A stretch of DNA of 64,000 nt from contig NC_082596.1 in NCBI RefSeq assembly GCF_030936135.1, positions 9,648,155 to 9,712,154 on the forward strand, in the 5' to 3' direction. Numbering within the stretch: position 1 is the stretch's first letter; the number at the start of each line of letters is the position of its first letter. This document shows positions 12,731 through 24,700 of the stretch, piece by piece. Source of the stretch: Gavia stellata. Taxonomy: Eukaryota; Chordata; Aves; Gaviiformes; Gaviidae. The translations under genes and the position numbers were made by a program. Under the pieces are notes generated by a model. That model was not told where the DNA came from. It saw only the letters and a list, made by a program, of their open reading frames with translations, and did no database searches.

Positions 12731-15700
12731 GTAAGGACAATCGTTTGGTGCTCCCCAGGGAATAACCCAAGTGTCTCTTTCTCAATTGCTCCCATAGCCC
12801 CATTCCCACATCTGTGTCAGACTTGTTTCTTTCACCCTGTGTAGGTAAGGCTGATGGGCTGCAGCTCCGGGGCTGGTGCCATGTACTTGGGCAGACCAGA
12901 GGATGGCAAAGGTCTACTCTTGGCTCCCGTGCCATGAATCTGGAATCAGAAGGTTTTCTACGGAAAGAGAGAGAAGGATTAGAAGAGCTCCTACCATCTA
13001 GATTGTCAGACCGAATTTAGCTCATACTAAGTGAGAGTTGTTAATACAGCTGACTAGCACTGTGTGAGGAGTCACGATTTACAGGCCTTGTACCATGGAT
13101 TCGCTATAGGGTGTTTTTCCTTTTCGTATATGTAAAGAGAGTAGGAGAAAGAGAAGTGTATCCAGGGATTGTCTTCTGTACAAGGCATAGATTTTTGTAC
13201 GAATAAGGACAAGCACTTAGGTTTCACCAATTTAGGTTTCACCAATTTAGGTACCAATGGCCAGATCATGCAGTCACATCTCCTCTGTCTTCTGCTGCTT
13301 CCAGTCCTACAGATTTCCTCTTGCTGAAAAGGAAATTGAACCCGGGTTTCCTACTCCCTGGTGAGAGCTCTGCCCATTAGGTTATAACAGGGCATTACCA
13401 CCACTGAGGGAGGCCCTCCTCACCACCAGCTCCCAGGAGAGGACTTCTCTTTGGGGAGCTTGGATGGACTGAGAAGCTGAAGCTTCAAAGGGATATGGGA
13501 GTTTAGCATTTCCTAGCACTGGCTTATGTGGGGAGCCTCATAGGTTACTCTTTGGAGGCACTCAGCTCTCCACTGGTGGGATAGGGAGGCTAAGCACCAA
13601 ACTCCTGCACTTCGACTTATCCTGGGATGTCTAAATTGCTGCTCTGCACCTTGCCAGGAAACGAGTCCAATCCCCTGAGCCCAGCTCCAGTTCATTCCTC
13701 CCAAAACACAGCTCTTGAGAACAATACTCAACTGAATGACTGCTCTGAATAAAAACCATGCACAGAGCCTGTGAAGATTTGTTTAGATTTCGCCTTATTA
13801 TACCATGTACCTTGCAGTCAATGTTGTGCACAAGCCTAGTGCAGACCTCCACAACAGTTTGCTGCTATTTTTTTTCTTTTGATTCTTGAGTTAAGGGGGC
13901 AAGCTCTGATATTTAATCTGTTTTCCTTCTTTAGCTGGCATCTAAAGGACCTGGCAAGTCCTTTAGGACGTCCTTATTTTTAAGCGCTTGATCAGCTACT
14001 GTTGTGACTACTCAGTGGCCTGCTTTGCAGTGCTCATGTCCATTGGTTTCTGAGCTAAAATGAATCAGAGCAGCAAAGTAACCCAGGTGGAGAGCTCCAC
14101 AGAGCATTGCTTGGTAGCTCAACAGGGAAAACTCTTTCTCAGTCTCTCTCTTCACTCCACAGCTTTGTGCATAAGAAGAGAAAATAAGAAAGAGAAGCAA
14201 GTGGCAGTGCTGGCTACGTCAGGTAACAAGCAGCACGTCAGGAGACCCTGTGTGGGGGTGTTAGTGGGAGTGGGAGGTATTGTGCTGGACACAGAGGTGG
14301 TGGCAGATGGGCCCTTCTCCTGCAGTCTGTGAGCCCCAACCCACCACTGCTGCAAGGGCTCCTCACCCAACACAGGGCTTACGCAGGTCCCTGGCCAGTT
14401 TAACCTCCATCCTTCCAGGAGTCTAAAATGTTGTTTTCACTTTTTCCTTTCTTTCCTTCCCAGATCTCCATTCCCTTTTGTTTTCCCTTTGCTCTCTTCT
14501 ACGCTGTGGACAAGCCCTGCTTCCAGCCCTGGGGTGCAGCTTGGTTTTGAATTGGCTAAAAATAATACTGATGTCATTGGAAAATTGCATTTCTCCCCAA
14601 ATTCAATTTTGTTCTCATCTCGGCTTTCTGTGCGTCGTTTTCTGTCCTGCTCTGTTTTTTCTCTCTCTGTCAGGCACACAGAGACCTTCCTCCTCGCACA
14701 CACACGGGGATACCATACTGCTCTGCTTCGGCAAGGCTTTGTGGGAGGGAAGCCAAAGAACACGTTCAGAAATTTTGACTTGGGCAAAACAAATAAACAA
14801 TGTCAACAGAAAGAAAACATGTTGAAACTGAAAGTGTGACTCAGCTACAATTGATTTATTCTGCCATAGCAGTATAGCCATCAAGGCAGCTGAAAAAAAA
14901 ATAATCTTCATTTTCATCCTGGCTCTGTGTAGCACTGGGGAAGGGGGAACATTTCCCAGGTACTTTCTCCTCCATTTGTGATCTGCAAAGAGAGATCTGC
15001 TGCAATTTTGGCAGTAAATGCACATTGCCCAGCACGAGGGGGCACGCAAACGTCGGGACTGGTTTCGGCTGCCGGGCAGCTGGCTCAGGGGCGTGCTCAA
15101 GGGAAGGGGCAACGTGGAGCCCCGCCGGAATTTTGGCCTACCATTGCACTGCCCGCTTTGCCTTGCTATTTTCCAGGCTCCTCTTTGCACTCCTGGCATC
15201 TTTATTTTCTCACCACAGGTTTTTCAGTGCACCCTGGTACATAATCTGCTCATTTTGTTTTTCCCATTCTGGAAGATTTTTGCTGCACATAAGAAGGGGA
15301 TTAATGGCCATTTCCTTGCGCCCTCATGCAGCCAGCTGCTCAGAGACCCCTTCTTTTTCAGAGCTGCCTGCGAAGTCCGTGGATCTGGCTGCTATTAACC
15401 TGACAGAGCTGGTGAACGGCATGCTGAACACAGCGCTCAGAGGTAATGTGACGTGGCCAGGCAGGTCACGCAGGCTGTCAGCCCGGCGGTCAATGAGATA
15501 AAGGGCTGATGGTGTTAGCAGGAGAAGCCATAAATGCGTGCTGTCTGCCTCCAGAGTTGATTCTAGGAGCAAGTCACCCTTGCGCATTTGTAATGCAGAT
15601 AGCTGTCTGACCCAAAGAATTTAGAAATGAGTGTGTGTTTATATACAGACGCAACATAATTACTTAGGGGATGCCTTTAGAAAGCACTTTATAATCCAGT

Positions 15701-18700
15701 GCAGGTTTGAATTTAAAAAAAAAAAAAGAAGAAGTAATACAAATGATCCTTCCCTCAGTGGAAATGAGAAAGAATTGAGTCTCAGGCAGCTGTAGTGTAT
15801 CAGCACCTCAGGAGCCTTTTAGAAATTAAATGAGCAGAGTCAAAACATGCTGTTCTCATAATTTGTTCCAACTGCTAATAGCATAGGCATGTGTTTCTGC
15901 AGGTACCAAAAAACTCTTCTCTTTGCTGAGCGTCACGTCTCACAGCTCATTTGCCTTCCACAAAGTGTCAGTCACCATTTATAACAGTGAGTGCCTCGGC
16001 GCTTTGCTCCGCGCAGAAGCGTTTTCTCTCACACAGCCGGCGCATCCAGATACTGATTTTTCTCTGTCTCTCCCTACAGTTTCTAACATGAAAAATGTTG
16101 ACCCTGGCAAGTTCCCTATGCATTACTGCTACTGTTTGAACAATGTGACAAATGACTTGACAGGTGGGTACACAAGAGAGGTTGGCAATTGCATGTGTGT
16201 AAGCTGAATTATTTCCTTTGGAGCTGAAAGCTGTAGCCTGAATTCTGCAGACTTCATCCTTATGAGCAGCATTGCCATACTGAGGTCAACAGCCATTACT
16301 CACAATGAATGGCTGGTCTGAACCTTGGGGGAGACTCGATGAACTCACTTTCAGATGGCTACACCCAGCTAGCCAGTCTGGGATGGAGCCATCAGTCAAG
16401 TGACCGGCATGGTTTACCCGGCAGAAAGACCTCCCTTTCCTCCTTGGAGTACAAAGAACAGTGCAGGAGAGACAACCTGGCAATGTATGATACATTACCT
16501 TAGCCACTTTCACTCTCCTGGGATAACCCACAGGAGATGAACAAGGACTTCTCTGCACCAATGGACTCTAGTAACTTCAGTGAGCCCAACAGGAGTGAAA
16601 AGCAAGGATTAACGTCTTCACAGAGCTGTTTAACGGAGTGTAAAATGCTGTTGGGCAAATCCTTCACCTATAATCCTCATTCACATCCCCGATCTCACGG
16701 TATTTAACATTTATTCAATAAATCCTGGATTTAACACTCCAGGATGGGTCTGAGCGCTCTAATTCTATGGGTGGATAATGTAAGATATCACAAGAGTAGC
16801 TCAGCAGCTTGGGACCAGAACCTGTACTCTCTAAGCTGCATGTGATGACCACACACATGAGCCACAACGGCTTTCAAGGCTTTTTCTGGACCCACATATC
16901 TCACAAGCTTTATTGCATAATCACCCAGTCTGCCTTGGGGTATAATGGAGAAACTGTAATCTTTCTGCCCCAAATCCAAAATATCTTGGTGAGCAGCCTC
17001 CCAAGTAGTTGAAATTGAGTGCCCAACACAGGGCTTATGTCTGTCACTCCCTAGATGACAACACTGACTTGTTACTGCTAGAACCTGTTGTGAAAAAGTC
17101 GTAACACCACCACCACTAGCCATTTTTTGAGCTGACAACATCAGTGTGTCTGAAGTAGACCTCAGAGGAGACAATCACATGCCTCCTGGAAGGTCCTACA
17201 TGGCAAGTAGGCAGTTAGTTCAGGCAAAGCCTACAAGCTTTGGTTCTCCTTCTATGTTTAAGCAGACTAAGTAGAGTGTTACTTTAAATTGTTCTCTTGA
17301 ACAGATAAATTCCATTTAAGTTTACTTTTAGGCACATTGGTGCTATTTTGGGTATCATCTTTGAAATGTGCTTCTGCAGAGTATTCCAGTAGCTTCTTAA
17401 GTCCACTCCCATTCGGCAGAAACATTTTGAACTTTAAAATGTTTTAAACATTGTCACGTACAAGCATATATCCAAAATATGATCACGTATAAAAGTGATT
17501 TTTTGACTTAGCATAGATGATAAATTATGTGTTTTCAATCATAAACTTTCTCTATTTCATTGTCTAGATTTTACAGCTTTACTTGTTGATATTATTGGAA
17601 ACTCCACCAGTTATCTCACAGAAATTTTCAAATCTACTTCTATTCTCTCAGGTTTGCATTTCCTTTTAACATTTATCATTGTCTTATTTGTCTGATTTAC
17701 TCCTGGCATGGAAACAAGCATAGAAATGTGTATAAAAGCCTATTGCTCTTACTCAGAGGCATTTTTCTTGCAAAGCATGGACTGCAGTTGTAAACAAAGT
17801 CTCCTTAGAGGAAGAAGATACATATATAATGTGTAGATATATATAATATAGAGACATACAAGTTTTTATGAGCAACTATGTTTTGTTTGCAAGTTTGGTG
17901 AAGTATTATCAAATGCTGGTATTTTGGGGAATTATGATACCCAAAGAATAATTATGGGCTATATTATCTGAAGAATTGTATTTTTGATGTAGAAATGCTT
18001 GTAATTTAGAATTTAAATTAGGTAGAAACATTTCCCGTGAAAATATTTGCATTTGGATTTGGAGCTAGTTCGAGGTTTTTGTCAAAAATCAGATCAGAAG
18101 GAAAATATTTGGCCAGTTGTAGTAGCCACATACCATTTTCTGTTTGTGTTTTCAACTATTTAAGATAACCTCATATAATGAAAACTGGTAACAATGATCT
18201 TTTTTACATTTTTTTGTCTTTCAGTGCGTCAGAGCAATGATTCAGATTGCATCTACATCTGTGTGATGACAGGGCAGACTGGTAAAAGTTAGCACCATTC
18301 TACCCCAAAATATTGTCCTACTTACGCTTGGTGATGACTTGTACTAGAAACAAGACTTTCTTGGTATTTGTAAGCATTTCTATTTGCAGGGAGAAATCTC
18401 TCTGACTTTTGGGAAATGTTGGAGAAGTCTCCTGTTATTAATTACACATTTTCCAGTAACACATCTTCTGACCTAGGTAAGTACATCCTGGGGAATAAAA
18501 GGAAACAACAACAATGAAAACTATGCCCAGGTAGCACTTGCAATGAATACTTCATCTTTATCATATAAAAATATTTTAAAATATTATTTTAAATTGTTAT
18601 TGTTACTTATATATATTAATATGTATTTATTACAATTAAAATGGATTGATATATTATTGTAAGTGTAATACAAAATTCATATTATAAATGTAAGTAAAAT

Positions 18701-21700
18701 GTACAAACTTATAAATTAGTAGCTATTAGTTTTTCTAGTGGAGGAATGAACAAAACCTTCTGGGATAAGAGCTTTTACAGAATTCAGCAGTGGACTGTGG
18801 AGGCTCCCTGATGCTCTTAATCTAAATGGGTACCTCACTCAGCTCTCAGCACAAATTTTCTCCTTTACATGAGTTACCTTCAGAAAGGAGTTGGATATAT
18901 TCAGTCAGTTTGCTGTGTGGCTCCTCCACCCAAAACTGCTTTGCTGGGTTGAGGTGCACTTCAGATCCTCACCTCTCATTGCTGCCACAGCCATTTCTCA
19001 TTTTAAATGCTTGATTAAAAGAGGGAGACAGTGAAATCAATGACAAGTTTATCTGTGCTGAAAGCTGCAGGATGCGTCTCTCCTGTTCAAAAAACATAAT
19101 CAAAGGCACTTTGCCAAAAATTACCTTAATTAAAAAAGAAAACAACTGTTTCCATTATACCAGAACCTGATTTCTTCCCTTTTTATCATACAATACATGA
19201 TGGGTGGTGAGTGTACTAACTCTATCTTCTCATTCCTCAAAGATCTAGATTCGATTTTTTCAAGTTTCATGAAGTTACAGGAAGACCCAAATAAAATGGT
19301 AGATCCATCAGCAGAACACGTGTGGACGTGGACATTTAAAAGTGAGCAAATATTGTCAGACCTAAATTTATATTGTCTCTCCTTTCTTATGGTAAATTTT
19401 TCATTTTTTTCTGTCTTTGACTTTATATGACGTTCAGTTGTGAGTACCTGAGCATTTCATAAGCTTCAGTGCATTTAGCTTTGCCACAAGGCTACATTAT
19501 AGAAAAGTGCTAGTCTGCTTCATTTTGAGGGTGAAAAAGCAAATCTTCACACTTGCTTCCATGTAATAGGAGCAAAGAGAAATTCAGCATTTTACTTCAT
19601 ACCTCCTCATCACTGCAGCTGCATCTGTCTACAACAAAATTTCTACATTTTCTCTAGTCCGTCTACTGTCTTTTTATAAGCTCTTTTAATTTGCTAAACC
19701 GCATACCAAACTTTGTTATCTCTTCCAGCGCCCAGTGTCACTCCTGCCTCAAAATGTCATCAGTTCTCAAATTCCAGTATCTGCCCTCCAGTACCTGCCT
19801 GCTCCCCTTCACATAGACAAGAGCTTTCATCTCTCTCCTCTCTAGCGAAGCAGTTTAGGAAATAAAAAATAATTTATCTGAAGAAAAAGAAACACTTTGA
19901 AGGAACATTTCAGTTTCTTATTTTTGTTTATGAAAGCTTGTACATTAAAATGTTCTCAGTTAAAATTTCAAACATTATTGGTACTCCCCATGTTTCCGTA
20001 TTTACAATTAAATGGAGAGGTGGCCATTCACCTGCCAGGGGAAGCACTCAAGGACTAGATGGGATTTTCTAGGTTTATTTTAGAGGTTATTGTCCCCCAG
20101 TGTGTTACACTCGCTGCTGCGGTGGAGCACCAGCATCCACAGCACGTTACTGGTGCCCTCCCTCTGTCTCCATCTCTCCTGCTTCTCCAGCTACCAGGAT
20201 CCCTCTTGCCCAGAAAGGGGAGGAAATGCCCACCACGAGGTTCCCACCGTGGCCAAAGACAGTTGGAGCAAAAGGATCGGGGTTTCCATCACCACATGTG
20301 GATGCTTCCAGACCACGAGGGACAGATGGACCCCCTCCGACTGCTGGGGGGAGCTCGGCCCCGCTGCCAGCCCTGCAGCCCAGCCCCAGTGAGTACGGCG
20401 AGGAGGACTAACACCCGCTTTACCCTGCTAAAGTGGGTGGGGGGGTTTGGCCGAAAGCTGAAACCACATCTCTGAGGTTGAGGTTGGGAAGCCGTTCAGG
20501 GAGACCCAATCTGGGTCACTAGTGAGTCGACTTCTTTATTGTAGAAGTGCTAAAATCAGTTATAGAATCCATCTGTAGTTTCTTACCCTTTGGGGAAAAA
20601 CTAAGTTGTACTCCTCACGGACACCTCTGCCACCCAGGTCTTCCTTCACATTTTACTCCAAACTTAGTGAGCAGACCTGTGGAAAAGCAATATAGAGCTG
20701 CTTCTCTTGGTCTCCACTCAACATACCCTCTTTAAAACCTTCCTTTCCCTAGCCCATAGACTTTTCAAGATTTAGCCAAGGACAGCTATTGTTCTTTTTT
20801 CATTTTGACATTTTTATATGCCACTGGAACTACTGGGTGAGGGACTCTGGCTGTTGAGCTGTCTCATATATAGCAATAATTCTCAATAGACAGATAAATA
20901 ACAACTATCCTGAACGACACGAAGCTTGTGTCTTTCTGTTCCCATAGCTGACATGTCCGCATTTTGGATGCAGATGGTGTCTCCTCAAGAAACCAGCAAA
21001 CTGATGCAAACAGAGCCAGGTGAGATTGATCTGGGATAATAACAACGTGTGTCAGTTGGCAAATTTATGAAATAGAAAATAATATATGCAGAAATAGGTG
21101 ACTGTGAACGTATTTATACATCAAAGTCTATGTAAGTGTTTATTAGTGGTCTGTGAGTTCAGCTTTTTTTTTTTCTGTTATTCCTTCAATCAACCTTTCT
21201 TTTTTTTTTCTTTTTTTTTAAGATTTCAAGGCAAGTTATATTCTTTTCTCTCCTTCAGATTTGCCTTCCTCAGTACTGTCTATGCCACCCTACAGGCCTG
21301 GTGTGACACTGAAACTTTACTCAGCTACCAGTAAGTAGCTGCACCTCATGCGGCAAAAATAGTAGTATGTTTGAAAGTGTATCAGTATGCAAATTTTCCC
21401 ACGCAGAAACAACATACATGTTTAATTTACATGATGACTTATGTATGTAAAACACCCAAAAGGTCTAAAAGACTGTTTCCATATTTGTTTGCGAATCATA
21501 TACAATCACACATTCAAAATACGAATTACACTGTGATGATAGAATTAACATAGGTACTCTGTATGTCAATTTTAACATGGATTTGTTATTGGAGAATCTT
21601 AAAATTAATTTATTCCAAAAGAAAGAATCACGCTTTATATCTCCCTATTCGTATAAAGGAAATATTAAGTCAATCCGTACCAGATGAAATCTCCAGAATT

Positions 21701-24700
21701 GCCCTGAATTTACAATACTGCAAACTTCCTCCTCTGCTAAAGAAAGATCATTATCAACTACATTTTCCGGAAAGCTCAGTTCTTCCTTTTAAGCACTGAA
21801 ATAAAGAGTTAGAATTTAAGAGCTCAGCATGGTAAATATATGATAAGTGCCACTCGACTTCTAAGTATCACACATTCATGTTGGCAATAAAATTGTATTT
21901 ACATATAAGGATTTAGTAAGAGATTACATGCTTTGAAAAACTGGTCCTGATTCAATGCCAGGAGGGGAGTCTGAACTCTGGGAGAGTCCAGCACCTGCTT
22001 TGGATGCTGAGCATGTGTGTGTGTCTGAGACCAGGCTACCTACGCCCAAATTTGCAAAGTAGAAGCAGAGCTCAGGAGTACAACGGGAATAAATCTCAAC
22101 TGCAAATCCCGGTCTTGGGGATTGAAGACAGCTAGTTCAGCTCTAGGTACCAGCATCATGGACACCTAAAGCTGGGTAAAATGCCCCCCATGCTGTAGAC
22201 ATCTTTAGTACCCCTGGGATCCTTCCACTCCCAGTCTGGTGTCCTTGCTCCCAGTGGTCACACTGGAAACCAAGCCACTTGGCCAGCTGAGCAGTGGGCA
22301 AGGTACAGCTGAAGTTGCCTGTATGTCACAGTTCCTGATTATATGCTCCCCATTAATCTGGTAGTTAAGGAAGTAAATTTGAGGGATACATTGTTGTACA
22401 TGTTCCAGCATTGATACTAATACGGAAAGCAAATCAGTGTTATTATGATTTCATATTGGTGTTGTATTTGGAGGGAAAATCCAGACCGCCTGTTCTGGGA
22501 TCCAGAAAAAATCTATGTGCCTATAGTCCAGACTCTGACTGTGATTATCTGCTGTTCAGTGCAGCATGATCTTTTTAGGGAGAGAAGAGAAATTTGGTAG
22601 CTACCACTGAGGTCGGTGTAAAAACTCCTGTAGTGCATGAAGCTGGGGCAATGCCTGTGCTCTGCTCAAGACTAGAGAGGAAAAAAATTGTCCCCACTTT
22701 TCCAGAATAAGCAGGTGGCTCAGTTCCAAGGTTTCCTGGCATTAGGACTACATCCTGCCAGTTTGACTGCTTAGAGTTATGATGGAGCTACGAGCTCGTG
22801 GGATGCTCTGGGAAGAGGCTGTCCTTGGTCGCCCTGTTGAAGTTGACTCTGCTGCTACAATTACAGAGTGTGAACACAGGTCTTGCTGGGTGGTGAGGAC
22901 TGCCGGAGGGAATTTTGGAAATCTGTCCATCAACTACTTGTCTTTCTGTGTGGTGACTGTTTAAGAGATTCACAGATGCTGGGTAGTGCAAAGATAATAT
23001 ATCAGACTAAATTACAGGGTCTTCATTATATTTTGGACTTTACATTATAGATAAAACCAGAGGAGTCCAAAGAACTAAAATGCCAGTCAAATAATATTTT
23101 TCCAGAGGTCTGTTTGGACATCTAGGAAATAGAACAAAAAAATTTGATAATATGGGCAAATAAAGGCCTGCAAATTCTGAAGGATAGTAGGCAAGGAAAG
23201 CAAAGAGAAATGCAGATTATATGGTTTGTGATGGATTAGTAGGAAACTGCACCATTCTGGTATTGTCAAAGGAAATCGTGTTTCTTTAATATGGATTCCT
23301 GATAAATCTAAGTAAGAGAAAACTGCTGCTGATAGTTAGCCTGTCAAAACAGGAGAGACAACGTGAAAAACTGAGCATCACCAGCAGGTTTTTGCACAAA
23401 GGGAAACTCTGTAGCCTTGTCCTTCTCTGCTAGTGGAGCTGACCCAGAGCATCGGGGATACAGCCGGCTCCCTGGGTCCATAGAGGCAACCCTCAGATCT
23501 TCTTTTTGGGATTACTTGGAGGCTTAAAAATCAAGCTCTGGCCTGGATTCCCTGCTAATCTCACCACTTCTAATGATATTTTAAATACTGACTTCTCTCA
23601 GTTCATTGCTGAATTCCAACACAACTTTACTTGTCTGTAAAGGGCTTTTGTGGGGAGAGGTAAATATATTTGAGTCAGGGAGAAAGGTTCTTTCACAGAT
23701 CTTCAATTTTTCTGTCACTGGGAATAATCACGTAATAGGTGAGCAGTGGTATCTTACAGCTTTGGTGTCATTTGCTTTTTCCCTTGGTTTTGCTGTTGTT
23801 GCCTATTGCTGTAATCCAAGACCAGGATTTTGTGCTGTTACTTTTTGTAGCTTTTGCTGATTCTGATCAGGTTTTTCAGAGTTCCCAGTCCTGTTCTGGT
23901 TGGCTGAGTTCATCAGCATCTGTTGGGTTGCTTGTCTTCTTTTTTTTCCTTTTTAAATTTTTTTTTTTACTCATACTATTAGAAAAGAAAGCATTTGAGA
24001 GCATACAACTCAGTGGGACATCCATTTTCAGAAGTAAATAATCTTATCAGAGTTAAAAATACTGACCATGAAAAACAAAGTTTGACAACAGCATCAAGTG
24101 ATCATACAAACACAAGTCCTGCAGAAAGGCAGTGTCAGGGAAGAGGGAGAGGAAACTATTGCCTGGGAGGACTGAGCACGGCAATAAAAAAACTATCCAC
24201 CGAGACATGTTTCCAAGGAGAAGACTCACTGGTGCTGAGCCAAGGAGCATTTCTTGATGTAAGAGGCTTTTAAAACCATGGAGTTAGGAAGCCAAATACC
24301 CTTTTTTGATCTTTCTCTCATTTTACTTCTGTTTAAAAGGCTCAAAATACCAGAGTCCTTGTCTTACCTCCCATGACATAAATTGATTGCGTGAAGATAA
24401 CGAGCTAATATCATATCATATGAATATAATTTGACTTCTTGACATTCTTGATGGTGTGAAGAGAATTTAAGAGGAACTAGGTCTTCTTATCTTGATTGGG
24501 AGCAGAGGAATATGCTATGGTAATTCTCATCCATCAAAAATTCTGCACAAAACCAAAGTTGTCTGCATGTCTTGTTCGCTTTGGGTGAGTTTGACTTGAG
24601 GATTAAATAACTGGAAGTTGCTGGAGTATGTGACTGGACTTGCAGTATGCACAGTCCAGAGTTTGCTCATGTGCCAATTGCTGTCTGGTGAGCAACACTA

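Larger units (their letters stand above)
12731..15361 (+). other. HHLA1 intron 1
   Basis: 2.6 kb without a convincing exon. It holds a 15-bp tandem repeat (13217-13258), a tRNA-type SINE relic (about 13321-13400) and a C/T-rich stretch at 14430-14720. The last has low stop density and therefore open frames on both strands at once. Confidence 0.6.

Noticed and set aside
14478-14825. Open frame of 115 codons after a good acceptor, overlapped by long frames on the other strand and frame
   Set aside because: Openness in three frames reflects C/T-rich composition; no in-phase donor and no recognisable protein.
15025-15501. 158-codon frame over HHLA1 exon 2
   Set aside because: It is a shadow in the wrong frame; exon 2 splice sites and its NLTELVNG-type product fit the gene chain.
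19729-19772. Possible short HHLA1 exon after CTTCCAG
   Set aside because: The donor (CCA|GTATCT) is weak and the piece is not needed for frame.
20545-20618. Possible extra HHLA1 exon after a good acceptor (TTATTGTAG)
   Set aside because: The only phase-1 donors (for example CCCAG|GTCTTC) are weak, and exons 9 and 10 join well without it. It remains a candidate for the residues missing relative to human.
24018-24273. An open stretch of about 85 codons with a phase-1-compatible acceptor (TTTTCAG|AA) that could have been the HHLA1 last exon
   Set aside because: Exons 12-14 further downstream continue the gene with strong sites and consistent phases; this one has a poor pyrimidine tract and no nearby poly(A) signal.
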